Origin: Rhodobacter sp.
GTDB lineage: Bacteria; Pseudomonadota; Alphaproteobacteria; Rhodobacterales; Rhodobacteraceae
Direction: 5' to 3'
DNA: 36,356 bases
Assembly: GCA_030066215.1 (NCBI GenBank)
Contig: JASJCA010000047.1
Location: 1 to 36,356 of the forward strand
In this document: positions 8,255 to 16,405 of the stretch, piece by piece
Position numbering within the stretch: position 1 is the stretch's first letter
Layout: each line of letters opens with the position of its first letter
Program-made: the position numbers and the translations under genes
The notes under the pieces: model-generated
Database searches by the model: none
Told to the model about the DNA's origin: nothing
The model's input: the letters and a program-made list of their open reading frames with translations, nothing else

Positions 8255-8957
8255 TTTTGTGGTCTGTTCCTTCGCCAGTTTCCTCGAAACGACCGATTGC
8301 TCTGACAAGGTCGGTAAGGCGTTTGTGGCCGTATGAGCGAGGATCGAAGTCCGGGTATCGCTTGATCAGCTGGCTGCCGAGCCAAGCCAGACTCGCCCAT
8401 CCATCGGGATCGTTCGTGTCGGTGATCACATTGCCGATTAGCTGGAACGCGTGATTCAACTCCAGAGTAATACTTGATGGTTCGGTATTCTCGCTATCGC
8501 TTTCCGATTGCTTCTCATTTGCGAGGTTTTCGACCGTAACGAACCGCTTACATGCCATCCGGAACGCGCGCGGTGTTTTTTGTTCTCCCATCCCAAACAC
8601 GTCGACACCCTGTTCGCGTATCCTCTGTGCCAACCTAGTGAAATCACTGTCCGACGAAACAAGTACAAAACCATCCAATCTCTGACCAAGCAGAAGATCC
8701 ATGGCGTCAATAACCAAAGCTATATCAGATGCATTCTTGCCAACGGTGTTTTTGGGTTGGTGGATTGGAACGAGACCCAGCACGGTCTGTTTATCTAGCC
8801 AGGGTTTGACCGATGGAGATTGTACATCACAATAAAGTCGTCGGACACTTGCCTCTCCAAGTGTTGCTATTTCTTCGAATATCGCCCCAGCAAATTTTGC
8901 GGCTATATTCTCAGCATCTATTAGAACCGCAAGCCGGTCAGTATTATTCCCATTCAT
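8235..8957 (-). CDS. NYN-domain (LabA/DUF88-like) protein with C-terminal OST-HTH/LOTUS-like domain
   Basis: A 240-residue protein. The N-terminal NYN nuclease-like domain has the PIN-type acidic set: LAVLIDAENIAAK (Asp14), KNASDIALVIDAMDLL (Asp78, Asp84, Asp87) and FVLVSSDSDFTRLAQRIREQG (Asp103, Asp105). A Ser/Glu/Asn-rich linker (about 148-162) joins it to a C-terminal helical region of about 70 residues with LGSQLIKRYPDFDPRSYGHKRL, which reads like an OST-HTH/LOTUS RNA-binding module. Such proteins are thought to cleave or bind RNA. Base composition is clearly AT-richer than the surroundings, with AAA, ATA and TTG codons, suggesting horizontal acquisition. It converges on and overlaps the TetR gene by 20 bases. 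Domain calls are by eye; the function in the cell is unknown. Confidence 0.85.
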   Translation of the reverse strand: MNGNNTDRLAVLIDAENIAAKFAGAIFEEIATLGEASVRRLYCDVQSPSVKPWLDKQTVLGLVPIHQPKNTVGKNASDIALVIDAMDLLLGQRLDGFVLVSSDSDFTRLAQRIREQGVDVFGMGEQKTPRAFRMACKRFVTVENLANEKQSESDSENTEPSSITLELNHAFQLIGNVITDTNDPDGWASLAWLGSQLIKRYPDFDPRSYGHKRLTDLVRAIGRFEETGEGTDHKIRPKSD

Positions 8958-9067
8958 TTCTGAAACCTCGAAAAATATCGAAAACCGGATAATTCAACCT
9001 TTGCTGGATAGATCAAAATTGGTGTTTGGGAGGCCTGGGGATGCGCCGGGTCCGCAAGGCCTCATCT

Positions 9068-10180
<1,113 letters not shown>

Positions 10181-10444
10181 CTCTATCCCTCCCCTAGGTA
10201 ATCTCTTTTGCCCAAACCCTCCTGTAAACTTTTCGTATTTGCAAGCATCGCGTTACTGAAACCGAGAACCCGCGCCGCACCTCATCCGGAATGCATAGAT
10301 CCTTCTGCCGCAACCTGCGGCGGCCGCTCCGGACGCATCACCTCTTTGGTGGCTCGACCTCCGTGCGCGGTCGCGCTCATATTTGACGGCGGTCCGCCCA
10401 AGAACCGGCGGGCTCGACTCTACCCCCCGACTCACCGTAGCTTG
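10181..10444. other. Intergenic region between adhC and imuB, no imuA detected
   Basis: About 260 bases between two diverging genes. It holds the adhC ribosome site and presumably both promoters. No frame shows any part of ImuA/SulA-like RecA-fold protein, which normally sits directly upstream of imuB in this bacterial group. Open stretches here have no family resemblance and look like shadows. Confidence 0.6.
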
Positions 10445-10459
10445 GAACAAAGATAGAAC
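10445..10459 (+). promoter_or_regulatory. LexA (SOS) box of imuB
   Basis: GAAC-AAAGATA-GAAC is a perfect copy of the alphaproteobacterial LexA direct repeat (GTTC-N7-GTTC, here read on the other strand). It ends 11 bases before the imuB ATG. DNA damage induction of imuA-imuB-dnaE2 cassettes through this box is established in Caulobacter and relatives. The closeness to the ATG implies a very short leader. Confidence 0.85.
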
Positions 10460-10470
10460 ATCTTCTGCCA

Positions 10471-12126
10471 ATGTCCCAACGCCGCATCCTTTCGCTTTGG
10501 TTTCCTCGGCTCGCGGCAGAGCGGGTCTTGCGGCTCGACCGCGGGCTGCTCGACGCGCCCTTCGCCGTGGTCAAGGACCAGGGCAACATGCAGGTGATCG
10601 CCTCGCTGTCGGTGGAGTCCGAGGCGCAGGGACTTACCCCCGGGCAGCCGCTGCGCGACGCACATGCTATGTGTCCCAACCTGGTCACCCGTCTCGCCAA
10701 CCCCCAGGCCGAGGCCGCGTTCCTGACCGTGGTGCGTCGCTGGGCTGGCAAATTTTCGCCCTGGGTCGCCGAGGAGCCGCCGTCGGGGCTGGTCATCGAC
10801 CTCACCGGCTGCGCCCATCTCTTCGGCGGCGAGGCGCCGCTGTTGGCCCAGATCGAGGCCGATTGTGCCGATCTGGGCCTTTCGGTGCAGGCCGGCATCG
10901 CCGATACCGTGGGCGCCGCTTGGGCGCTCGCCCGCTATGCCGGCCAGCCGGCACCTCTGAGCCGCACCGGCGACGCCATCGACCAGGAAGCCTATGCCAC
11001 CCGGGCCCGCGCCGTGAAACGGCGGAACTGGGAAAAGGGCGGCCCGGCGCCGAAGAATGGGCTGGCGCATGACCGCCCGAACCGAATCGCGGCGCGCGGC
11101 AAGGCCCACAGCGCGCTGGCCCCTCTGCCTGTCGCCGCGCTGCGCCTCGACCTCGACACCGCGACATCGCTCAACCGCCTCGGCCTGCGCCGGATCGGTG
11201 ATCTGTCCGGCATGCCCCGCGCCGCACTGGCCCGTCGCTTTGGTCAGGATCTGGTCCGCCGCCTCGACCAGGCTCTGGGATCCGAACCCGAACCGGTTTC
11301 ACCCGCCAAGCCACCGCTGCATTTCGCCGTGCGCCTGACCCTGCCGGAGCCGATTGGGCGCGACGAAGACATCGTGGCCGGGCTCGACCGCCTGCTGCCT
11401 GAATTGGGGCGGCGGCTGACCGGTAAGGGCCACGGCGCACGGCGGGTGCGGCTGCAGCTTTTCCGCACCGAGGGCACAATGCAGACCGTCGAGATCGGCC
11501 TCGCGCGCCCCTCCGCCAATCCCGACCGGATCCGACCGCTTCTGATCATGAAACTGCCCGAGATCGACGCGGGCTTTGGCATCGATTGCCTACGGCTCGA
11601 GGCGCATGTGACCGAGCCTTTGCATGCGCACCAGCACCGCGGACACATGGACGCCGCCGCCGATGCCTCCGCATGGCTTTCGGCCAATACCGTCATCGAC
11701 GACCTGATCGGCCGGGTCGGCGCGCGCATCGGGCTCGAGGCGATCACCCACGCCCATCCCGCCGACAGTCACATCCCCGAAAAGAGCTCGCACCGGGTCG
11801 CCGCTGCCTGGGCCGAGCCCGTCACCGACTGGCCGACACCGCCCACGCGGCGCCCTCTGATGATCTGGCGGCCGGAACCGGTGACCGCTGAGGACAGCCC
11901 TGCCTTGCCGCTTTCCTTCCGCTGGCGTGGGCGGCAGCTCGAAACCAAGGCCGCCACAGGCCCTGAACGCATCGCGCCCGAATGGTGGCTCGACGACCCG
12001 AACTGGCGCTCGGGCGTGCGCGACTATTGGCAGGTGACGACCGAGGGCGGCGAGCGGCTCTGGCTCTATTATGCCCATGGCGCGGCGATGTCCTCGGGCT
12101 GGTTTTGCCAGGGCAGCTTTGCCTAA
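10471..12126 (+). CDS. imuB: ImuB, catalytically inactive Y-family DNA polymerase-like mutasome subunit
   Basis: A 551-residue Y-family polymerase homologue used with ImuA and DnaE2 for damage-induced mutagenic translesion synthesis. The start MSQRRILSLWFPRLAAERVLR is the family signature, with the catalytic DxD replaced by LWF, so it is probably non-catalytic. LVIDLTGCAHLFGGEAPLL (about 110-128), the helix-hairpin-helix region GLRRIGDLSGMPRAALARRFG (about 235-255) and the little-finger domain follow. A C-terminal region ends in WWLDDPNWRSGVRDYWQV and GERLWLYY, which is the usual ImuB tail. Unusually, neither imuA nor dnaE2 flanks it: adhC lies upstream and a terminator lies 17 bases after the stop. 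A LexA box sits just upstream. No strong ribosome site is visible. Confidence 0.93.
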   Translation: MSQRRILSLWFPRLAAERVLRLDRGLLDAPFAVVKDQGNMQVIASLSVESEAQGLTPGQPLRDAHAMCPNLVTRLANPQAEAAFLTVVRRWAGKFSPWVAEEPPSGLVIDLTGCAHLFGGEAPLLAQIEADCADLGLSVQAGIADTVGAAWALARYAGQPAPLSRTGDAIDQEAYATRARAVKRRNWEKGGPAPKNGLAHDRPNRIAARGKAHSALAPLPVAALRLDLDTATSLNRLGLRRIGDLSGMPRAALARRFGQDLVRRLDQALGSEPEPVSPAKPPLHFAVRLTLPEPIGRDEDIVAGLDRLLPELGRRLTGKGHGARRVRLQLFRTEGTMQTVEIGLARPSANPDRIRPLLIMKLPEIDAGFGIDCLRLEAHVTEPLHAHQHRGHMDAAADASAWLSANTVIDDLIGRVGARIGLEAITHAHPADSHIPEKSSHRVAAAWAEPVTDWPTPPTRRPLMIWRPEPVTAEDSPALPLSFRWRGRQLETKAATGPERIAPEWWLDDPNWRSGVRDYWQVTTEGGERLWLYYAHGAAMSSGWFCQGSFA

Positions 12127-12136
12127 CGCCCGAAGC

Positions 12137-12245
12137 AACAGAAAAGCCCGCCGGTCAAGGCGGGCTTTCAGCGAGACTGTCCCGGCGATCCGGACTGGGT
12201 GGGGGCTATGATACCGAACCGCCGGGAAACACTCGTACTCGCTAT
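12137..12245 (-). ncRNA. Candidate small RNA, copy 1 of a tandem pair
   Basis: Read on the minus strand, about 110 bases fold into an outer stem (12238-12243 with 12170-12175, AGCGAG/CTCGCT) and an inner stem (12220-12226 with 12181-12187, CCCGGCG/CGCCGGG). The inner stem encloses an unpaired C-rich loop, GCCCCCACCC (12206-12197). An intrinsic terminator follows: stem AAAGCCCGCC/GGCGGGCTTT at 12143-12168, then a T-rich run. Copy 2 lies 228 bases away with the same layout. Loop sequence is conserved while stem sequences differ but stay paired. The 5' end is inferred from the outer stem and not known. No protein frame in the region looks real. The C-rich loop could pair with G-rich ribosome sites of target mRNAs. 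Confidence 0.65.
12143..12168 (-). terminator. Intrinsic terminator, small RNA copy 1 (also faces imuB)
   Basis: A 10-bp perfect stem AAAGCCCGCC/GGCGGGCTTT with a 6-base loop. On the minus strand it is followed by TCTGTTGCTT, ending the small-RNA candidate. On the plus strand it lies 17 bases after the imuB stop but is followed by CAGCG, so it is weaker in that direction. It is best seen as a shared, mainly minus-strand, terminator. Confidence 0.75.
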
Positions 12246-12303
12246 GGGGCCAGTTGTCGCCGAGGATCGCGGCAACGCAATGAAGGCCGAGGGACGCTTT
12301 GCG

Positions 12304-12321
12304 GGTCATTTCGCGGCGAAA
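12304..12321 (-). promoter_or_regulatory. Conserved upstream element of small RNA copy 1
   Basis: The minus strand reads TTTCGCCGCGAAATGACC, an 18-base block identical to that at 12533-12550. It contains the near-palindrome TTTCG-CCG-CGAAA. In both copies it ends 60 bases upstream of the first base of the outer RNA stem, while the sequence between is largely diverged. This looks like an activator site; the binding protein is unknown. Confidence 0.55.
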
Positions 12322-12359
12322 CAGCGGCACGTTACGAGCCGTCACAATCCTGAGGCGAG

Positions 12360-12475
12360 AAACAAAAAAACCCGCCAAACGAGGCGGGCTTGAAGCGCGC
12401 AAGGCGTCCCCGATGCGACGGACTGGGTGGGGGCTATGACACCGCCGCACCGGGGTATAGCTCTTGCGCGCTACA
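12360..12475 (-). ncRNA. Candidate small RNA, copy 2 of a tandem pair
   Basis: On the minus strand, about 115 bases show the same plan as copy 1. The outer stem is a perfect 10 bp (12463-12472 with 12394-12403, AGCGCGCAAG/CTTGCGCGCT). The inner stem is 10 bp with one G-U (12446-12455 with 12408-12417, CCCCGGTGCG/CGCATCGGGG). The identical C-rich loop GCCCCCACCC lies at 12434-12425. A strong intrinsic terminator follows (CCCGCC/GGCGGG, then seven T) at 12364-12388. The loop region TCATAGCCCCCACCCAGTCC is identical in the two copies, but both stems have changed by compensating substitutions and lengthening. That is evidence for selection on RNA structure. The 5' end is inferred. Confidence 0.7.
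12364..12388 (-). terminator. Intrinsic terminator, small RNA copy 2
   Basis: On the minus strand GCCCGCC-TCGTTT-GGCGGG is followed by an uninterrupted run of seven T. This is a textbook rho-independent terminator pointing left. No protein gene ends just before it on that strand, so it must serve a non-coding transcript. Confidence 0.85.
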
Positions 12476-12532
12476 GACCCAGGTGTCGTCTTCAATCCCG
12501 GCGGGAACAGGGAGCGTTCGGATCGCCGTCAA

Positions 12533-12550
12533 GGTCATTTCGCGGCGAAA
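12533..12550 (-). promoter_or_regulatory. Conserved upstream element of small RNA copy 2
   Basis: Identical 18-base block to 12304-12321 (minus-strand TTTCGCCGCGAAATGACC), again ending 60 bases upstream of the outer RNA stem. Conservation of sequence and distance in otherwise diverged flanks argues for a regulatory site. It lies about 50 bases in front of the oppositely directed DUF2794 gene and might also affect that promoter. Confidence 0.55.
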
Positions 12551-12598
12551 TCAGGGCAGTGCTTGATTTCACCCTACGATCCGGCCAAGCTGCGCCGC

Positions 12599-12946
12599 AT
12601 GACCATCCAAACGCCGACCCCGTTCCCTCAGTCGCAGCGCGTTCCGGATCAGGTGACCTTCGACCGGCGGGAACTGGGGGTGATCCTCGGTCTCTACGGC
12701 CGCATGGTCGCCGCAGGCGAATGGCGCGACTACGGGATCTCTCACCTCCGCGAGGCCGCCGTGTTCGCGGTCTACCGCCGCACGGCGGAACGGCCGCTCT
12801 ACCGGATCGAAAAGCGCCCCCGGCTTAGACATCGCCAGGGGCTTTTTTCTGTCATCGGCATGGACGGGCAGATCCTGAAACGCGGGCACGACCTCAAGAC
12901 CGTGTTGCGGGTGCTGGAACGCAAACTGATCCGCCTCGTCGACTGA
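12599..12946 (+). CDS. DUF2794 domain-containing protein
   Basis: A 115-residue conserved alphaproteobacterial protein of unknown function. Family marks are VTFDRRELGVILGLYGRMVAAGEWRDYGISHLREAAVFAVYRR, given here as FDRRELGVILGLYGRMV and GEWRDYGISHLREAAVFAV. These are followed by RPLYRIEKRPRLRHRQGLFSV and a C-terminal basic helix VLRVLERKLIRLVD. The ATG at 12599 fits the family start better than longer in-frame starts, which would read through the small-RNA upstream region. It is preceded by a G/C-rich leader without a strong ribosome site. It converges on the NlpC/P60 gene with a 14-base gap. Confidence 0.88.
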   Translation: MTIQTPTPFPQSQRVPDQVTFDRRELGVILGLYGRMVAAGEWRDYGISHLREAAVFAVYRRTAERPLYRIEKRPRLRHRQGLFSVIGMDGQILKRGHDLKTVLRVLERKLIRLVD

Positions 12947-12960
12947 CCGGAAGGGCGGTG

Positions 12961-13782
12961 TCAAAGCCGGCGCCGCGACGTCACCGGCCCGTCGCCCTGG
13001 GCCTCGATCCGTCGGATTGCGGCTCCGATCGGCTCATAGGCCACCGCCATATGGTGGGCGTTGGCGTGGATCAGCACCTCGGCATCGACGCAGATCGCGA
13101 CGTGGCCAGCCCAGAACAGCAGATCGCCACGCCGCAGCGGCGCCTCAGCCGGCAGCGCCGCGCCCAAAGCCTCCTGTAGATCGCTGTCGCCTGGGCAGTC
13201 GATGCCGCAGGCCAGCAGGGCCGACTGCACCAGCCCCGAACAATCGATGCCGCGCGGGGTGTTGCCGCCCCAGAGGTAGGGCGCACCGAAGAAAAGCTGC
13301 GCGGCCGTCACCGGGTCCGAAAAGCGCTTGCCGACCGGCCAGAGATGCGGCTTGGGGATATGCAGACCGTCTGCCGTCTCGCGGAAGCGCTTGGTCTCGC
13401 CCACGCAGCGGACGGAACAGCCAAAGACCAGCGCAGCCGCCTCCGGCGCCTTGATGTCGGGGGCGGTGTAGGCGTGCGACCCCGGCACCGTCACCCAATG
13501 GGTCGGCGCGACTTCGGGGCCGAGCGCCGCCTCTTCCACGAATCCCACGTAACCGTCCTTCGCCGCCTGCACGAAGGCCCAACCGTTCCGCACCTCGTAG
13601 TCCGTCACGGCATCGCCCATCAGCACCTGCCGGTCACGGGCGCCGCCGGGCGTGCGGCAGAGGTCGGCGACCGGCACCGCGATCCTGCGCGGCTCCCCCG
13701 TCACGAAGGCCGGTGCCTCGACGCGCCCGCGCAGGGACGCCGCCGCCACGCGCGCGTTGGCCGGCGTCAAGCGGCGGTCCAT
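12961..13782 (-). CDS. NlpC/P60-family cell-wall peptidase with SH3-like domains
   Basis: A 273-residue cysteine peptidase that cleaves peptide cross-links of murein, probably between D-Glu and meso-diaminopimelate. The N-terminal half has bacterial SH3-like segments (VADLCRTPGGARDRQVLMGD; NGWAFVQAAKDGYVGFV; THWVTVPGSHAYTAPDIK). The C-terminal half is the NlpC/P60 catalytic domain with PYLWGGNTPRGIDCSGLVQ (Cys nucleophile), GDLLFWAGHVAICVD (His) and LIHANAHHMAV. No signal peptide is evident at the annotated start, as in several alphaproteobacterial relatives. Its ATG overlaps the stop of the upstream M17 aminopeptidase by one base (TGATG), so the two are coupled. This suggests joint peptide recycling. 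Confidence 0.92.
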   Translation of the reverse strand: MDRRLTPANARVAAASLRGRVEAPAFVTGEPRRIAVPVADLCRTPGGARDRQVLMGDAVTDYEVRNGWAFVQAAKDGYVGFVEEAALGPEVAPTHWVTVPGSHAYTAPDIKAPEAAALVFGCSVRCVGETKRFRETADGLHIPKPHLWPVGKRFSDPVTAAQLFFGAPYLWGGNTPRGIDCSGLVQSALLACGIDCPGDSDLQEALGAALPAEAPLRRGDLLFWAGHVAICVDAEVLIHANAHHMAVAYEPIGAAIRRIEAQGDGPVTSRRRL

Positions 13783-15167
13783 CAGAGCCCGAGCAGCCGC
13801 GGCAGCGCCTGCAACACCGCCCGCGCGCCTTGGCCGACACCGCCCTTCGGCCGGCCTGGCGCCGCCTTCGGCTGCCAGCCGTAGATGTCGAAATGCGCGT
13901 ATCGGCCCGTATTAGAGACGAAACGGCGCAAAAACAGCGCCGCGGTGATCGAGCCGGCAAAGCCTCCCTTCGGCGCATTGTCGAGATCGGCAATGCCTGG
14001 CTCGATCATCGTCTCGTAGGGGGCGTGGAACGGCAACCGCCAGACAGGGTCAGCCGCTATCGCGCCGCCCTCGGCGATCGCGGACGCCAGCGCCTCGTCG
14101 GTGGCGTAGAACGGCGCGATGTCGGGGCCGACGGCGACCCGCGCTGCGCCGGTCAGCGTGGCCATCGACACCAGCAGATCCGGCGGGTCCTCGTCGGCCA
14201 GGGCCAGCGCATCAGCCAGAACCAGCCGACCCTCGGCATCGGTGTTGTTGATCTCGACCGTCAGCCCCTTGCGCGAGGTCAGGATATCCTGCGGCCGGAA
14301 TGCGCACCCATCGATCGCGTTCTCGACCGCCGGGATCAGCACCCGCAGCCGCAGCGGCATCCCGAACGCCATGATCATCCGGGCAAGGCCCAGGACAGTC
14401 GCCGCGCCGCCCATGTCCTTTTTCATCAACCCCATCGAGCCGGCGGGTTTGAGGTTCAGCCCACCGGTGTCGAAACACACCCCCTTACCGACCAGGGTCA
14501 GCCGTGGCCCCGCCGTGCCCCAGCGCATCTCCAAGAGCCGCGGCGCCTCGACCGCGGCCCGGCCGACGGCGTGGATCATCGGGAAATTGCGATCCAGCAG
14601 GGCCTCGCCGACGCAGGCCTCGACCTGCGCGCCAAACTCCGACGCCAGGTCGCGCAGGGCCTGCTCCAGCGCCTCGGGCCCCATATCGGCGGCAGGTGTG
14701 TTGATCAGATCGCGGGTCAGCGCCTCGCCGGCGGCGATTGCCTCCAGCCGCACAGCGTCCACGCCCTCGGGCGCGATCAGGTTGGCGCCTGGGCCTTTGC
14801 CGGACTTGTACCGGTCGAAGCGATAGCGCGCCAAAAGCCAGCCCAACGCTGCCTCGTCCAACTCGGGCCCGGCGAGATCCGAGACCAACCGGAAAACCCG
14901 CTTGGGCAGGGCCGCCTGGACTTGCCCCAGGGCGAACCGCGTGCGCGCCCGGTCGCTGGCGGAGCCATAGCCGGCCACCGCGAAGCCCGGTCCGCCGCCC
15001 TCGCCCGGGACCAGCGCAACCTTGCCGAGGGCCGCCGAGAACCCGGCACCCTCCAGCCACGCCCGAACCTGCGGCGCCTGGCCGTCGAGCCATCCGGCAT
15101 AGGCCTCTTTCGAGATCAGGTGAAGCGGCAGCGCGGGGCTGTCGGGCGGCGCGAAGGCAAGGCTCAT
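13782..15167 (-). CDS. M17-family leucyl aminopeptidase
   Basis: A 461-residue cytosolic metallo-aminopeptidase that removes N-terminal residues from peptides. The C-terminal catalytic domain shows the metal and active-site motifs VGKGVCFDTGGLNLKP (Lys, Asp), MKKDMGGAATVLG, PAVENAIDGCAFRPQDIL and the signature NTDAEGRLVLADAL. LPFHAPYETMIEPGIADLDNAP and the late GRYAHFDIYGW follow. The N-terminal half is the poorly conserved regulatory domain. Length is slightly short of E. coli PepA (503) and matches the shorter alphaproteobacterial group. The ATG at 15167 has GGTGGG just upstream and is preferred to a GTG nine bases earlier. An octamer GTCTCTAA lies on its coding strand at 13912-13919. Confidence 0.94.
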   Translation of the reverse strand: MSLAFAPPDSPALPLHLISKEAYAGWLDGQAPQVRAWLEGAGFSAALGKVALVPGEGGGPGFAVAGYGSASDRARTRFALGQVQAALPKRVFRLVSDLAGPELDEAALGWLLARYRFDRYKSGKGPGANLIAPEGVDAVRLEAIAAGEALTRDLINTPAADMGPEALEQALRDLASEFGAQVEACVGEALLDRNFPMIHAVGRAAVEAPRLLEMRWGTAGPRLTLVGKGVCFDTGGLNLKPAGSMGLMKKDMGGAATVLGLARMIMAFGMPLRLRVLIPAVENAIDGCAFRPQDILTSRKGLTVEINNTDAEGRLVLADALALADEDPPDLLVSMATLTGAARVAVGPDIAPFYATDEALASAIAEGGAIAADPVWRLPFHAPYETMIEPGIADLDNAPKGGFAGSITAALFLRRFVSNTGRYAHFDIYGWQPKAAPGRPKGGVGQGARAVLQALPRLLGL

Positions 15168-15232
15168 GGGACCCACCGGTCAGGGGCGATCCCGCGAACC
15201 CTAGCGGTTCCGGCCCGGCCCGCAAGCCCGCA

Positions 15233-15610
15233 TCAGATCATCGCGTCCTGCACATCCCACACCGCAATCAGCGAGCGTTCGCCCAACCGCCCCATCCGGG
15301 CCACCACGGCGGCCAGGGCGGCATCGTCGGGGCAGGCGCAGATCCGGTCGACGTCCAAGGCCACCCGCGCCAACCCCGGCATACCGATCCTCTTGGCGAT
15401 TCCGGCCACCTCGGCCACATGCCGGCGCAATATGGCGCTCTCTCCCGTGGCCCAGGCTGCCTCGGCCTCGACCAACAGCGCCGCCAGATCCTCCATCGCG
15501 CGGGAAATGGCCACCTCGCCGCGATCCTGCCCGATCTCTTCGTAAATCGCCTCTAGACTGTCGGCGTTCAGCCGCACCACCTCGTCATGGCAGAGCCGCG
15601 CTACTTGCAT
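15233..15610 (-). CDS. Small conserved helical protein, unknown function
   Basis: A 125-residue, mostly alpha-helical protein without membrane segments. It starts MQVARLCHDEVVRLNADSL, continues with IYEEIGQDRGEVAISRAMEDLAALL, and has two further helices ending in SLIAVWDVQDAMI. Heptad-like Leu/Ala spacing suggests a helical bundle reminiscent of a histidine-phosphotransfer or four-helix fold, but no phospho-His motif can be claimed. A longer in-frame reading to 16078 crosses the carbonic anhydrase gene and is rejected; the start at 15610 begins the conserved-looking part. It diverges from the carbonic anhydrase gene (144-base gap). Function not recognised. Confidence 0.7.
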   Translation of the reverse strand: MQVARLCHDEVVRLNADSLEAIYEEIGQDRGEVAISRAMEDLAALLVEAEAAWATGESAILRRHVAEVAGIAKRIGMPGLARVALDVDRICACPDDAALAAVVARMGRLGERSLIAVWDVQDAMI

Positions 15611-15754
15611 ACCAATCTCACCCCTTACCGCGCCCCCGCCGGCCACTTTGGCCCGCCGCGGCAAACAAATGATTGACCGTGCGGCGTCAAATGCCTCGAA
15701 ATTCGTGAAAATGCGGCATAGACCCGGGGGAAAGCACACGAGGGACCGACCCGA

Positions 15755-16405
15755 ATGCGACCGACGAAACCGCTGCCGAGCTATTTGGTCAAACGCTACC
15801 ATGGCTGGCACGCGACCGATTATGCCGAAAACAAGGCCTGGTTCCATCATCTGGCCGAAGAGGGCCAGCACCCGCGCGCCATGGTGATTTCGTGCTGCGA
15901 CAGCCGGGTGCACGTCACTTCGATCTTCGGCGCCGACCAGGGCGAGTTTTTCATCCACCGCAACATCGCCAATCTGGTGCCGCCATGTGAACCCGACGGC
16001 GATCATCATGGGACTTCGGCCGCCGTCGAATACGCGGTGACCGCGCTGAAAGTCGCGCATATCGTCATTGTCGGGCATTCCAATTGCGGTGGCGTCAAGG
16101 GCTGCGCCGATATGTGTTCCGGCGAGGCGCCGGAGCTATTGGAGAAGACCAGTTTCGTGGGCCGGTGGATGGACCTTCTGCGACCCGGCTATGAGCGCGT
16201 GCAGGATATCTCCGACCCGTCCGAGCGGCTTCGTGCGCTCGAGAAACAAGCAGTTCTGGTGTCGCTCGACAATCTAATGACCTTCCCGTTCGTCAAGGCG
16301 GCGGTAGAGGCCGAAGAGCTGACCATACACGGGCTGTGGAATGACATGGCGACTGGGGATCTGATGGAATACAGCGCCGCAGAGGACCGGTTCTTGTTAG
16401 TCTGA
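15755..16405 (+). CDS. Beta-class carbonic anhydrase
   Basis: A 216-residue zinc enzyme that interconverts CO2 and bicarbonate in the cytosol. The zinc ligands are visible: Cys47 in VISCCDSRVHV with the Asp49-Arg51 dyad, then His108 and Cys111 in IVIVGHSNCGGVKG. The HRNIANLVPP and HHGTSAAVEYAV motifs are family hallmarks. The C-terminal WNDMATGDLMEY segment completes the fold. Length is typical. It stands alone, without a SulP transporter. The start ATG at 15755 gives the usual MRPTKPLPSYLVKRYHGW N-terminus. Confidence 0.95.
   Translation: MRPTKPLPSYLVKRYHGWHATDYAENKAWFHHLAEEGQHPRAMVISCCDSRVHVTSIFGADQGEFFIHRNIANLVPPCEPDGDHHGTSAAVEYAVTALKVAHIVIVGHSNCGGVKGCADMCSGEAPELLEKTSFVGRWMDLLRPGYERVQDISDPSERLRALEKQAVLVSLDNLMTFPFVKAAVEAEELTIHGLWNDMATGDLMEYSAAEDRFLLV

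Noticed and set aside
12199-12393. Small plus-strand frames starting at GTGGGGGCTATG in both repeat units
   Set aside because: The two peptides do not resemble each other beyond the first four residues, while the RNA stems do covary, so the conserved product is RNA rather than protein.
11590-12495. Long minus-strand reading frame through the small-RNA region and imuB
   Set aside because: It runs antisense to imuB, shows no family motif, and its repeated His-Ser-Pro-His-Pro peptides simply translate the duplicated RNA loops.
13713-15545. 610-codon plus-strand frame opposite the M17 aminopeptidase
   Set aside because: It is the antisense of a clear aminopeptidase gene and has the amino-acid bias of a GC-rich shadow.
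15673-15690. TTGAC-N8-GTCAA inverted repeat before the carbonic anhydrase gene
   Set aside because: Only five paired bases with a long spacer, too weak to call an operator.
15233-16078. Extended form of the small helical protein
   Set aside because: The extra N-terminal part is antisense to the carbonic anhydrase gene. Only the 125-residue C-terminal part looks real.
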